NCBI RefSeq assembly: GCF_000466485.1
Contig: NZ_KE992799.1
Span: 25,304 to 89,303, forward strand
Length of the DNA stretch: 64,000 bases
Reading direction: 5' to 3'
DNA from: [Clostridium] symbiosum ATCC 14940
Lineage (GTDB): Bacteria > Bacillota > Clostridia > Lachnospirales > Lachnospiraceae
Positions 45,076 through 54,285 of this stretch are shown in pieces. Position 1 is the first letter of the stretch, and each line of letters starts with the position of its first letter. The position numbers and the translations under genes were made by a program. A model generated the notes under the pieces. It did not search any database and was not told the DNA's origin. It saw only the letters and a list, made by a program, of their open reading frames with translations.

Positions 45076-45951
45076 ATGTTATTGCAGCAGATTATCAACG
45101 GAATTATTATCGGAAGCGTCTATGCACTGACGGCTATGGGCGCCACCCTGATATATGGAATTATGAGGATTCTTGATATAGCCAATGCCGGAGCTTATGT
45201 GGTGGGAGCTTATATCGGATACTACATTTATATTACGACAGGAAATCTGCCCCTTGCTTTTATATTGTCCATGGGGCTGACGGGTACTATCGGCGTGCTT
45301 GTCCACAAATGCCTGTACGGCCCGATCCTGGCGAAGCCGCATATCCTGCCTATTATTCCGCTGATCACCAGCGTCGGTCTTTTTACACTGACCGGTGATC
45401 TTGTAAGACTGATTTGCGGAGCGGGAACAAAAGCATACAACGCAGAGCTGGGATTTGGCGCTGTTCACCTGGGAAATAATATTGTCATTGCCCCGGAGTG
45501 GATCCTGATTCTGGTTCTTACGGCAGTCCTGTTTCTTATTTTATGGTTTATTCTTAACAAAACTACGCTGGGGCTGGCGTGGAAAGCCACGGCAGAGGAG
45601 CCGGAGATTGCAAGGGCGGTGGGAATCAATACCAACTCTGCAACGGCCTTGAGCTATATCATCGGTTACGGTTTTGCCGCTGCCGCGGGTATCATGGTCG
45701 GAATTCTCTATAACTCCATTACACCTGCTCTCGGCGAGACGCCATCCTATAAAATGCTTGCCATTATTGTATTGGGCGGTCTTGGAAACCCGGTCGGTAC
45801 CGTGATAGCGGGACTTTTTGTCGGGCTGTCGGAAACTCTGATATCTGTGTACATAGGTTCTTTCATACCCAAAGATTCGATTGCGTTTATTGTACTGGTG
45901 TTGATACTGCTTATCAAGCCCTCCGGCTTAGTGAGCAAAAAACTCTCGTAA
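45076..45951 (+). CDS. livH: Branched-chain-type ABC permease LivH
   Basis: 291 residues with about eight hydrophobic segments. Family marks are INGIIIGSVYALTAMGATLIYGIMRILDIANAG near the start and IVLGGLGNPVGTVIAGLFVGLSET near the end. I start at the ATG at 45076, 8 bases after AAGGCGG; the GTG at 45067 lies within that site. livM follows after 13 bases. Confidence 0.92.
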   Translation: MLLQQIINGIIIGSVYALTAMGATLIYGIMRILDIANAGAYVVGAYIGYYIYITTGNLPLAFILSMGLTGTIGVLVHKCLYGPILAKPHILPIIPLITSVGLFTLTGDLVRLICGAGTKAYNAELGFGAVHLGNNIVIAPEWILILVLTAVLFLILWFILNKTTLGLAWKATAEEPEIARAVGINTNSATALSYIIGYGFAAAAGIMVGILYNSITPALGETPSYKMLAIIVLGGLGNPVGTVIAGLFVGLSETLISVYIGSFIPKDSIAFIVLVLILLIKPSGLVSKKLS

Positions 45952-45964
45952 AGGAGGGGATGGA

Positions 45965-46855
45965 ATGAGTTATATTATTACGGTTGCGGTAAATATAGCT
46001 ATTTTTGCACTGCTGGCGCTGAGCCTGAATATCATTACCGGATATGCGGGACAGTCAGCCATGGGCCACGCCGCCTTTTTTGGAATCGGTGCGTATACGG
46101 CTGCGCTGATGACGAATGCAGGAATCAGTTTCTGGCTGAGTCTGCCAGCAGCAATGCTGGTCACGGCAGCGGCAGGAGGGCTGCTCGGTGTAATCAGCCT
46201 CAGGGTAAGAGATGACTTTCTGGCCATTACGACGATCGGTATTAACTTTGTCATGGTGGCGCTCTTTCAAAACATGAAAATCTTCGGGGCATCCCTGGGA
46301 ATGTCGGTAACACCTCCTACGTTTTTCGGCGCTAAGATGACGCCGATGCACTTTCTGGTGCTCCTTCTGATTTTAATCGTGCTGACCTGTCTGCTGACGC
46401 GCAAGATGACGAAATCGTGGTTTGGTCTGGCTCTGGCCAGCCTGAGAAATGACGAGGGCGCAGCCATGTCCTTCGGTATCAATGTAAGCCAGTATAAAAT
46501 CCTGGCGTTTATTCTGGGAACCGCGATCGCAGGGCTTACGGGGGCCATCTATGTGCACCGTATGACATTCATATTCTCCAGCAGCTTTGCGTTTACCGTT
46601 TCCATCAGTATCTTATCCATGGTGGTGGTAGGAGGAATCGGGACGATAAGAGGACCGCTTCTGGGAGCGCTGATTCTGGGGGCGGCTCCCGAGGTTCTGC
46701 GTTTCGCCGCTGATTACAGGATGATTCTGTATGGAGGAATCCTGGTGCTGATGATGCGGTTCCAGCCGCAGGGGCTGCTTGGCTGTGACAGCTTTATTCT
46801 GCGGGGCCTGCACAAACTATTTCCGAAAGATAAGGCAGGTGAGATGAATGGATGA
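45965..46855 (+). CDS. livM: Branched-chain-type ABC permease LivM
   Basis: 296 residues, the second permease, with ALLALSLNIITGYAGQSAMGHAAFFGIGAYTAAL and the late VVVGGIGTIRGPLLGALILGAAPEVLR. It overlaps the livG start by eight bases. Confidence 0.92.
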   Translation: MSYIITVAVNIAIFALLALSLNIITGYAGQSAMGHAAFFGIGAYTAALMTNAGISFWLSLPAAMLVTAAAGGLLGVISLRVRDDFLAITTIGINFVMVALFQNMKIFGASLGMSVTPPTFFGAKMTPMHFLVLLLILIVLTCLLTRKMTKSWFGLALASLRNDEGAAMSFGINVSQYKILAFILGTAIAGLTGAIYVHRMTFIFSSSFAFTVSISILSMVVVGGIGTIRGPLLGALILGAAPEVLRFAADYRMILYGGILVLMMRFQPQGLLGCDSFILRGLHKLFPKDKAGEMNG

Positions 46856-47618
46856 GATGCTGAAGGTGGAAGAACTTAAGATGTATTTCGGCGGTCTGAA
46901 AGCCATTGATGATTTCAGTATGTCGGTTTACGATAAAGAGACGCTTGGAATCATCGGACCGAACGGAGCAGGGAAAACAACGCTGTTTAACGCAATCTGC
47001 GGCGTTTATAAACCGACGGACGGAAAAGTGCTGCTGAACGGGGAAGAGATCCAGGGAAAGCTGCCGTATGAAATTGCAAGGAAAGGGATTGCCAGAACCT
47101 TCCAGATATCGAAACCGCTGGGAGATTTGAGTATACAGGACAATATCGTGGCCGCTCTCGGCATACATGAATATACAGGCGTTAAATCGTTTTTTAAAAA
47201 GAGCCATACAAAGGAGATGCTTGAGAGGGCGGAGGAGCTGATGGAACTGGTGGATTTGAAGGAATACCGGTTCAAACTGGCAAGGGACGTGAGCCTCGGA
47301 TATTTAAGGCGGCTGGAGATTGCCCGCGCGCTGGCTACGGACCCGTTTCTCATCATGCTGGATGAACCGTGCGCAGGACTCAGCAATTTTGCCATCAACG
47401 AGGTAACGGAGCTGATCATGGGGCTGAAGGCGCAGGGGAAAACCATCATCCTGATTGAACATAACCTTCCTATCACGATGAAGGTGTGCGACAGGATCGT
47501 CGTTCTCAGCTACGGTAAGAAAATTGCCGAGGGAGTGCCGGAAGAAATACGGAGGAATCCACAGGTAATTGAAGCATATCTGGGAGAGGAGGACGAAAGC
47601 GATGCTGAAAATCTCTAA
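46848..47618 (+). CDS. livG: Branched-chain-type ABC ATPase LivG
   Basis: 256 residues. Walker A GPNGAGKTTL is intact. The signature loop reads VSLGYLRRLEIARALAT rather than the usual LSxGxxRxxE; Walker B is FLIMLDEPCAGLS and the switch His is in IEHNL. The LivG-type extra segment between Walker A and the signature is present. It overlaps livF by 17 bases. Confidence 0.92.
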   Translation: MDEMLKVEELKMYFGGLKAIDDFSMSVYDKETLGIIGPNGAGKTTLFNAICGVYKPTDGKVLLNGEEIQGKLPYEIARKGIARTFQISKPLGDLSIQDNIVAALGIHEYTGVKSFFKKSHTKEMLERAEELMELVDLKEYRFKLARDVSLGYLRRLEIARALATDPFLIMLDEPCAGLSNFAINEVTELIMGLKAQGKTIILIEHNLPITMKVCDRIVVLSYGKKIAEGVPEEIRRNPQVIEAYLGEEDESDAENL

Positions 47619-48306
47619 TCTGGAAGTGAATTACGGAAAAATGCAGGTAATCAAGGGAATCAGCCTGGAGGTGAAAGAAGGAGAGCTAATCAGCGTAATA
47701 GGACCGAACGGGGCTGGAAAGACAACGCTGATCCGCACTATCATGGGGCTTAAGAAAGCCGCATCAGGCAGCATTTTCTTCGAAGATAAGGATATAACGG
47801 CGCTCCCGGCATGGAAACGCGCCGATATGGGAATCGGATATGTTCCCGAGGGCCGGCGCGTCTTCGGCAATCTGACAGTGGAAGAGAACCTGCTGACCGG
47901 ATGTTATAAGGTAAAGGACAATGTGAGGAAAAGGGCCAGTATCAAACGCGTTTATGAACTGTTTCCCCGTCTGGAGGAGAGAAAGAACCAGTCGGCCAGG
48001 ACAATGAGCGGAGGTGAACAGCAGATGCTGGCAATCGGAAGGGCGCTTGTCCTGGAGCCGCGTCTTCTGCTGATCGACGAGGTATCGATGGGACTGATGC
48101 CCATCATGGTAAATACCTGCTTCAAGATTATAAAAGACCTGAATGACTCTGGCATCACGGTTCTTGTTGTGGAGCAGAATGCCAATAAAGCCCTTAAGAT
48201 CGCCAACCGCGGATATGTCATTGAGACGGGCAATATCATTCTGGAGGACGATGCAAAGGTACTCCGGGAAAACGATGTGGTTCAGAAAGCTTATCTGGGA
48301 AGCTGA
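47602..48306 (+). CDS. livF: Branched-chain-type ABC ATPase LivF
   Basis: 234 residues. Walker A GPNGAGKTTL, signature MSGGEQQMLAIGRAL and Walker B LLLIDEVSMGL are intact (Val in place of Pro in the Walker B loop). The ATG at 47602 has GAGGAGG at 9 bases; an upstream in-frame ATG at 47569 lacks one. It closes the operon. Confidence 0.92.
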   Translation: MLKISNLEVNYGKMQVIKGISLEVKEGELISVIGPNGAGKTTLIRTIMGLKKAASGSIFFEDKDITALPAWKRADMGIGYVPEGRRVFGNLTVEENLLTGCYKVKDNVRKRASIKRVYELFPRLEERKNQSARTMSGGEQQMLAIGRALVLEPRLLLIDEVSMGLMPIMVNTCFKIIKDLNDSGITVLVVEQNANKALKIANRGYVIETGNIILEDDAKVLRENDVVQKAYLGS

Positions 48307-48800
48307 TAGGGAGAACTGCAAAGAAGGACAGATGCGGAAAGAGGGACGGAAAAAATCAGCAGAAGAAAAGACGGCAGGAAAAATACAACAGAAGAAATGA
48401 CAGACACGAAAGGAAGGTCATAGCAGACGCAAAAGAACAGGATAGCAGGGAGGGGAAGGAATAAAGAAATGGAATAAGCAGGGAAGTAAGTGAGGATTCG
48501 GATCGGGCCTGAATTCCGCCTGCTTCCCTGCATTGCCGTTATACAGGCTACTTCCCCATTATATTAATGGTTTCCGACTGATGCATCGTGAAAGGCCGGA
48601 AGGCAATAAATGTAATTTTTCGGAGCGGCTTCTGGGGGGGACATCTGCCGCTTCTGAATTATAATGCAAATTTTACATATATTTACGATGCAGCCTGCAT
48701 GGGATTTTACATTGTTCCGTTATAATAGCAGCAGGGGATATGCTGCATGCTTCATCCCGGCCCTAAGACAAACGCCTGAAAGCGTTCGGAGGAGTAACGG
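48307..48800. other. Non-coding stretch between livF and the PhoH gene
   Basis: About 490 bases, purine-rich in the first half. A GCAGGGAAG (48478-48486) / CTTCCCTGC (48533-48541) inverted repeat may end the liv transcript, though no T run follows. A TATAAT at 48721-48726 is a possible -10 box, without a good -35. No gene with a ribosome site was found before 48802. Confidence 0.5.
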
Positions 48801-48801
48801 C

Positions 48802-48864
48802 ATGTCTGCCGATCATATGATAGAGCAGGTAATAAAAATTGCCTTAAAGGAGGCCTGTGAATGA
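48802..48864 (+). CDS. Possible 20-residue upstream ORF coupled to the PhoH gene
   Basis: ATG at 48802 with CGGAGGAG 7 bases upstream, reading MSADHMIEQVIKIALKEACE and stopping at TGA (48862-48864), which overlaps the PhoH ATG as ATGA. The strong ribosome site and overlap suggest translational coupling. The peptide is probably one amphipathic helix. It could be a leader peptide or chance. Confidence 0.4.
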   Translation: MSADHMIEQVIKIALKEACE

Positions 48865-50282
48865 TTAAAACCTATGTAGTGGATACGAATGTTCTGATCC
48901 AGGCGCCATATGCGCTGAATTGTTTTGAAGATAATCAGGTGGTGATTCCGGTGGTAGTGCTGGAAGAGCTGGATAACCTGAAAAAAGCCGAGGGGGAGCG
49001 GGGGAACAACGCCAGACGGGCCATCAGACTGCTGGAACAGCTCAGAGTCTCAGGAGATCTTTTAGAAGGGGTCAGGCTTCCCGGCGGCGGGATGCTCCGG
49101 ATCGAGAAAAATTTTGTCGATGTGAAGCTGCCCAGGGATCTTCCCGATGAAAAAGCCGACAACAGGATTCTGAAGGTATGCAAAGGACTGGCGGAAAGCT
49201 GCCGGGACGGGAACAGGGCGGCCCATATAACAGGCGGGGAGACGGAAGAAGCCTCCCAGGTGATTCTGGTAACAAAAGATATATTGCTCCGCATCAAGGC
49301 CCAGATTATCGGTATCAGAGCAGAGGATTTCACAACCGAACAGGTATCCGACAAAGCGGAGCAATATATCGGAAGGACGGAGGTATTTGCCCCGGAGGAG
49401 CTGTTTAAGGAGTTTAAGAAAAAAGGAATTTCTACCAAAGAAGTTTACATAACAGACGAGAACGGAAAGCATTCAGGTCTCAAACTGGAGGAAAACGAAT
49501 TTATTATATTAAAGGCGGATCAGTCCACAAAGAAGACCATGCTGGGGAGAGTGGAGAATGGGCGGATCCGGGAACTGGATTTTAAGAAGAGCCGTCCTTA
49601 CGGTGTCACACCGAGGAATGCCGGACAGTATTTTCTGCAGGAGGCGCTGATGCAGCCGGCCGATAAGGCCCCGCTTGTCATAGTCAAGGGAATGGCGGGA
49701 ACCAGCAAGACCTTTTATTCTCTCGCGGTTGGTCTTGAAAAGCTTGTTAATAATCCGAACGGGGAATACCGGAGGATTCTGATCAGCCGTCCAAACGCCC
49801 AGTTTGACACGGATATCGGCTTCCTGCCGGGAAATGAGCAGGAGAAAATTTCCCCTCTGATGCGGCCGATTATTGATAATCTGGAACAGCTCATTGACTC
49901 CAGTGAAGAGCAGCGCTATTCCAATGAGAAGGAATTGAGTGATAAGATACAGGAGATATTTGACAGGGGACTAATCCAGACGGAGGCTCTGAATTATATC
50001 AGGGGGCGTTCCATTGTGAAAACGTATCTGATTATCGATGAAGCCCAGAATATGACGCCGAATCAGGTAAAAGGAATCATCACCAGGGCGGGGAAGAACA
50101 CAAAGATTATACTTCTCGGTGATCCTAACCAGATTGACCGGCCCTATCTCGACGAGAGAACCAACGGGCTGAGCTATGCGGCGGAATATATGAAAGGCAG
50201 TTCTCTCTGCTGGCAGATTACGCTGAATGCAGAGGAATGCGAACGCTCGGCGCTGGCTATGGATGCAGTAAAAAGACTGTAG
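48861..50282 (+). CDS. PIN-PhoH fusion protein (PhoH2/YlaK type)
   Basis: 473 residues. The N-terminal PIN nuclease-like domain (YVVDTNVLIQAPYA with Asp8; VVLEELDNLKK; DNRILKV; LVTKD) covers about 1-150. A PhoH ATPase domain follows, with Walker A read as GMAGTSKTF (Ser for the usual Gly) and Walker B as YLIIDEAQN. PhoH2 proteins are described as RNA helicase/RNases. The ATG overlaps a tiny upstream ORF; AAAGGAGG is inside that ORF. Confidence 0.92.
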   Translation: MIKTYVVDTNVLIQAPYALNCFEDNQVVIPVVVLEELDNLKKAEGERGNNARRAIRLLEQLRVSGDLLEGVRLPGGGMLRIEKNFVDVKLPRDLPDEKADNRILKVCKGLAESCRDGNRAAHITGGETEEASQVILVTKDILLRIKAQIIGIRAEDFTTEQVSDKAEQYIGRTEVFAPEELFKEFKKKGISTKEVYITDENGKHSGLKLEENEFIILKADQSTKKTMLGRVENGRIRELDFKKSRPYGVTPRNAGQYFLQEALMQPADKAPLVIVKGMAGTSKTFYSLAVGLEKLVNNPNGEYRRILISRPNAQFDTDIGFLPGNEQEKISPLMRPIIDNLEQLIDSSEEQRYSNEKELSDKIQEIFDRGLIQTEALNYIRGRSIVKTYLIIDEAQNMTPNQVKGIITRAGKNTKIILLGDPNQIDRPYLDERTNGLSYAAEYMKGSSLCWQITLNAEECERSALAMDAVKRL

Positions 50283-50334
50283 TATAATCATCGGCATGAG
50301 ATGAAACGGAATATTAAAATTTTGTAAAAAACAG

Positions 50335-50363
50335 TTGACTTTATAGCTATGAAGTGATAAAAC
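50335..50363 (+). promoter_or_regulatory. Promoter of the T-box/cstA unit
   Basis: TTGACT (50335-50340), 17-base spacer, TAAAAC (50358-50363). The -10 box is weak, but position and spacing fit a transcript start just before the T-box. Confidence 0.5.
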
Positions 50364-50424
50364 AATAAACGCATAGTAATGTACGAGTCTTAAACGAAAA
50401 TGCATGGATGGGGAAATGTTGGAT

Positions 50425-50705
50425 GGAATTGCCCGTTTCAGAGAGTCGCCGGCTGCTGGAAGGCGATACGGACGCCATGACAATCTCACCCCTGAGCAGC
50501 TTTCCTGAACATGCCGCTGGCGGATATAACATCTGCGGTGTTTATAGGGAAAGACGGTTTCTTACCGTTAAAAAAGATGCTGTTAAAGAGACCATACGGC
50601 CTGAGACAGCAAAAAAGAGGCTGTGTTTATATAAACATGGCAAGGCAGGGTGGTACCGCGGAATTATTTCGTCTCTGCAGCGTAAGCTGCAGGGACTTTT
50701 TATAT
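50425..50705 (+). ncRNA. T-box riboswitch, specifier read as CUC (leucine)
   Basis: The T-box sequence GGGTGGTACCGCG lies at 50648-50660. It is followed by a 10-bp terminator (GTCTCTGCAG 50671-50680, CTGCAGGGAC 50687-50696) and TTTTTAT. Stem I is marked by AGAGAG (50440-50445), closing pairs TTCAG/CTGAA (50437-50441, 50505-50509) and GCTGCT/AGCAGC. By spacing to CTGAGC (50492-50497), as in glyQS, the specifier is CTC at 50485-50487 followed by A. The TGGT element predicts a tRNA with discriminator A, as in tRNA-Leu. Confidence 0.9.
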
Positions 50706-50734
50706 TTATCAGGAAAGTTTTCCTGTTAAATATA
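50701..50734 (+). repeat. AT-rich hairpin after the T-box terminator
   Basis: TATATTTATCAGGAAA and TTTCCTGTTAAATATA form a nearly continuous 16-bp stem with one mismatch. It begins in the T run of the terminator. Confidence 0.6.
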
Positions 50735-50839
50735 AAACGCTCCGCGGAGTATCATACTGCAAAGGAGCGCAATGCGCGATAAGGCCGGCAAGTACTTATG
50801 CAAATGGGAAAAGAGATAAAAAAGAAAGAGGGAAAACAA

Positions 50840-52555
50840 ATGAATGGTATTACAATGATGGTACTGGCCATTGTAGTCTTAGGCGGAGCCTATTTACTGT
50901 ATGGCCGTTATCTGGAAAAAAAATGGGGGATTGACCCCAAAGCAAAAACACCGGCTTTTGAGATGGAGGACGGTGTGGATTACGTTCCGGCCGATACGAA
51001 TGTTGTCTTTGGCCATCAGTTTGCTTCCATCGCAGGAGCAGGTCCGATCAACGGTCCGATTCAGGCCGCCATGTTCGGCTGGCTTCCGGTTCTTCTGTGG
51101 ATTCTGATCGGCGGCGTCTTCTTTGGAGCGGTTCAGGATTTCGCTGCGATGTATGCGTCAGTTAAGAATAAGGGACGTACAATCGGCTATATTATTGAGG
51201 AATACATCGGCAAGCTGGGCAAGAAATTATTTCTGCTGTTTTGCTGGCTGTTCTGTATTCTCGTGGTCGCGGCGTTTGCTGACGTGGTCGCGGGAACCTT
51301 CAACGGTTTTGTGACGGCCGACGGCGTAACCTCCACTGTTGAGGCCAACGGCGCGGTGGCGACGACCTCCATGCTGTTTATCATTGAGGCGGTGGCACTG
51401 GGAATGATTTTAAAATACGGCAGACTGGGCAAGGGGCTCAATACCGCCATTGCAATCGGAATGCTGGTGGCGGCCGTGGGAATCGGTCTCTGCTTCCCGA
51501 TTTACATAACAAGGCCAACCTGGCATATTATTATCTTTATTTATGTGCTGATCGCTTCGGTAGCGCCAGTGTGGAGCCTGTTACAGCCAAGGGATTATTT
51601 AAACAGTTATCTGCTTGTATTTATGATAGTCGCAGCGATTGCAGGCGTGTTTATCTCCAATCCTTCCTGTAACCTGAATTCTTTTAACGGATTTAATGTG
51701 GACGGACAGTATATGTTCCCAATCCTTTTTGTCACAATTGCCTGCGGAGCGGTGTCGGGATTCCACTCTCTGGTATCCTCCGGTACCGCGTCCAAGCAGA
51801 TTAAAAATGAGAAAAATATGCTCCCGGTGTCCTTCGGCGCCATGCTGATGGAAAGCATGCTGGCAATTATCGCGCTGATCGCAGTGGCATCCTTTGCCGA
51901 CGGGGAAGCGGCGGCAGCCGGACTTACGACTCAGCCTCAGATTTTCGCCGGGGCGATTGCCAACTTCCTGACGGCGGCCGGACTTCCGTACAGCCTCGTG
52001 TTTACCCTGATTAATCTTGCGGTTTCGGCATTTGCCCTCACCTCCCTTGACTCCGTGGCCCGTGTGGGACGACTTTCATTCCAGGAGTTTTTTATGGAAG
52101 ATGAGACGGAAGGAAAGGAATCCAGCTCATTTATCAAGCTTATGACGAATAAATACTTTGCCACAGCCCTGACGCTGATTCTGGCCTATCTGCTGGCAAA
52201 GGTCGGATACGCTGAGATATGGCCGCTGTTCGGTTCGGCAAACCAGCTCTTATCCGTATTAGCTCTGGTGGCCTGCGCCGTATTCTTAAAGAAGACAAAC
52301 CGTCAGGGAGCGATGCTCTGGATTCCTATGGTATTTATGATGGCAGTGACATTTACCGCACTTGGAATGACGATATTCAAACTCGGCAGCGCCTTCTTTA
52401 CAACAGGCCTGAGCTTTGGCAATACGCTTCAGCTTGTGTTTGCAGTCCTCCTGCTGATTCTCGGCGTGATTGTTGCCATCCAGGGAATCCAGAAGCTGGT
52501 TGGGAATGATAAGGCTGCGGACGGTATTGCCGGCAAGGAAAAAGAATTAGCATAA
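50840..52555 (+). CDS. cstA: CstA-family transporter (peptide/pyruvate), T-box controlled
   Basis: 571 residues with about 15 hydrophobic segments. CstA marks are FGHQFASIAGAGPINGPIQAA, GAVQDFAAMYASVKNKGRTIG, GAVSGFHSLVSSGTASKQI and LWPLFGSANQLL-like ending. CstA proteins take up peptides or pyruvate. The ATG at 50840 has AGAGGG at 7 bases; an upstream ATG at 50798 has no good site. The T-box would switch on expression when tRNA-Leu is uncharged, so leucine-yielding peptide uptake is the natural inference. Confidence 0.92.
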   Translation: MNGITMMVLAIVVLGGAYLLYGRYLEKKWGIDPKAKTPAFEMEDGVDYVPADTNVVFGHQFASIAGAGPINGPIQAAMFGWLPVLLWILIGGVFFGAVQDFAAMYASVKNKGRTIGYIIEEYIGKLGKKLFLLFCWLFCILVVAAFADVVAGTFNGFVTADGVTSTVEANGAVATTSMLFIIEAVALGMILKYGRLGKGLNTAIAIGMLVAAVGIGLCFPIYITRPTWHIIIFIYVLIASVAPVWSLLQPRDYLNSYLLVFMIVAAIAGVFISNPSCNLNSFNGFNVDGQYMFPILFVTIACGAVSGFHSLVSSGTASKQIKNEKNMLPVSFGAMLMESMLAIIALIAVASFADGEAAAAGLTTQPQIFAGAIANFLTAAGLPYSLVFTLINLAVSAFALTSLDSVARVGRLSFQEFFMEDETEGKESSSFIKLMTNKYFATALTLILAYLLAKVGYAEIWPLFGSANQLLSVLALVACAVFLKKTNRQGAMLWIPMVFMMAVTFTALGMTIFKLGSAFFTTGLSFGNTLQLVFAVLLLILGVIVAIQGIQKLVGNDKAADGIAGKEKELA

Positions 52556-52611
52556 ACATCAACGTGAATGCCGCAAACGGACTTAAATAACAGCGGTTTG
52601 AAGACTGCTTA

Positions 52612-52666
52612 GGGCAAAAAGATGTCAAAAAAAATGATATCTTTTTGCCCGTTTTCGTTTTTATTA
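52612..52666 (+). terminator. Terminator after cstA
   Basis: GGGCAAAAAGAT (52612-52623) and ATCTTTTTGCCC (52639-52650) are exact complements, followed by GTTTTCGTTTTTATT. Confidence 0.9.
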
Positions 52667-52706
52667 CCAATATTCGAAAGTTTGACTGTAAAATTTATGC
52701 ATGCTA

Positions 52707-52735
52707 TTGAGAAATCCATTTTCCGGTGATATAAT
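52707..52735 (+). promoter_or_regulatory. Sigma-A promoter of the MATE exporter gene
   Basis: TTGAGA (52707-52712), 17-base spacer, TATAAT (52730-52735), about 100 bases before the gene. Confidence 0.65.
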
Positions 52736-52836
52736 TCTTCCAATTGCAGCAAGAGGGACAGACATTACCGGGATGATGAATAGATAAAGCATATGATGAT
52801 ATAGGAAAAGACATATGCAGGGGAACAGAGGTTAAG

Positions 52837-54177
52837 ATGGAAAAAAAGCACATGTTCAGCAACAGGGATCTGAGGAAGCTGCTGATACCGCTGGTAGTGG
52901 AACAGATCCTGAACTCACTTATGGGAACAGCGGACAGTATCATGGTAAGTAATGTGGGGCCTGCCGCCATTTCGGCAGTTTCACTGGTGGATTCAATCAA
53001 TATTCTGGTTATCCAGGCATTCTATGCGCTGGCGGCCGGGGGAGCCATCATCTGCTCACAGTATATTGGCCAGGGAGACCATAAAAATGCAGGCCGATCC
53101 GCAAATCAGCTGGTTTTTGTCGTTACGGTCATTTCAGCAGCGGTTACCGCGGCTTGTCTGGCATTCAGGATGCCTCTTTTGAAGCTGATTTTCGGTCAGG
53201 TGGAGCCGGCCGTTATGGATGCGGCCCAGATCTATTTCTTCTTTACAACATTATCATTTCCGTTTATTGCGCTCTATGATGCGGGCTCTTCGGTTTACCG
53301 GGCACAGGGGAATACAAAGCTGCCCATGACAATTGCCGTGGTTTCCAACGGGCTTAACATTTGCGGCAATGCCGTTTTAATATGGGGATTTAAAATGGGT
53401 GTCACCGGTGCAGCTTTGGCTACACTGGGTTCTCGAATTTTTTCCGCTGTCATCGTATTTGCTTTTTTGAGAAAAAAAGACCAGACTCTTGTCATCCGGG
53501 ATTATTTCAAAATCAGGCCGGATTTATATAAAATCAGGATGATTCTGGCTGTCGGGATACCGAATGGAATTGAAAATGCCATGTTCCAGTTTGGAAAGCT
53601 GGCGATCCAGTCTACGGTATCCACAATGGGAACGATTGCGATTGCAGCGCAGGCTATGACAAATATTATGGAGAATCTGAACGGCATCGCGGCTATCGGT
53701 ATCGGCATCGGCCTGATGACGGTCGTCGGGCAGTGCATGGGAGCAGGCCGGAAGGAGGAGGCGGTTTATTATATTAAAAAACTGAGCGGACTGGCCGAGA
53801 TTGTAATTATTATAAGCTGTCTGGCTGTTTTTGCCCTGACAAAGCCGATCACGATACTGGCAGGAATGGAGAAAGAGAGCGCAGATATGTGCTTTTATAT
53901 GGTAGGGTGGATAACGTTTGTCAAGCCCCTTGTATGGGCGCTGGCATTTATACCGGCTTACGGACTAAGGGCGGCGGGGGATGTGAAGTTCTCCATGTGT
54001 ACCTCCTGTGTCACAATGTGGGCATTCCGGGTAAGCCTCTGTATTTTCCTGTGCAGGCAGTTTGGCTTTGGCCCGATGGCCGTATGGATTGGCATGTTTA
54101 CGGACTGGACCATCCGCGCCGTCATTTTTACCTGGAGATTTTTGAGCGGGAGATGGATGTCTCATAAAGTGGTCTGA
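52837..54177 (+). CDS. MATE-family multidrug/cation exporter
   Basis: 446 residues with 12 hydrophobic segments in two similar halves, the MATE fold. The N-terminal region RDLRKLLIPLVVEQILNSLMGTADSIMVSNVGPAAISAVSLVDSI is typical. The family exports drugs and metabolites against Na or H. The next gene starts 108 bases downstream and may be co-transcribed. Confidence 0.93.
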   Translation: MEKKHMFSNRDLRKLLIPLVVEQILNSLMGTADSIMVSNVGPAAISAVSLVDSINILVIQAFYALAAGGAIICSQYIGQGDHKNAGRSANQLVFVVTVISAAVTAACLAFRMPLLKLIFGQVEPAVMDAAQIYFFFTTLSFPFIALYDAGSSVYRAQGNTKLPMTIAVVSNGLNICGNAVLIWGFKMGVTGAALATLGSRIFSAVIVFAFLRKKDQTLVIRDYFKIRPDLYKIRMILAVGIPNGIENAMFQFGKLAIQSTVSTMGTIAIAAQAMTNIMENLNGIAAIGIGIGLMTVVGQCMGAGRKEEAVYYIKKLSGLAEIVIIISCLAVFALTKPITILAGMEKESADMCFYMVGWITFVKPLVWALAFIPAYGLRAAGDVKFSMCTSCVTMWAFRVSLCIFLCRQFGFGPMAVWIGMFTDWTIRAVIFTWRFLSGRWMSHKVV

Positions 54178-54285
54178 CAGATACTGTCCGCAGAACCGCG
54201 TTTTTCAGCGGGGCTGCGAAAAGCAATATGGAGCAGGGCGATCGGAAAGGGAATGCCGGAGAATGGTAATCGGAGGATAAAAATA

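Noticed and set aside
48664-48864. The full 66-codon frame upstream of the PhoH gene
   Set aside because: Its ATG at 48664 has no ribosome site and the frame covers a likely -10 box; only the last 20 codons, from 48802, have a good site and are kept as a tentative uORF.
50408-50782. A 124-codon + strand open frame upstream of cstA
   Set aside because: It runs through the T-box riboswitch and terminator; the RNA explains the sequence and no ribosome site precedes it.
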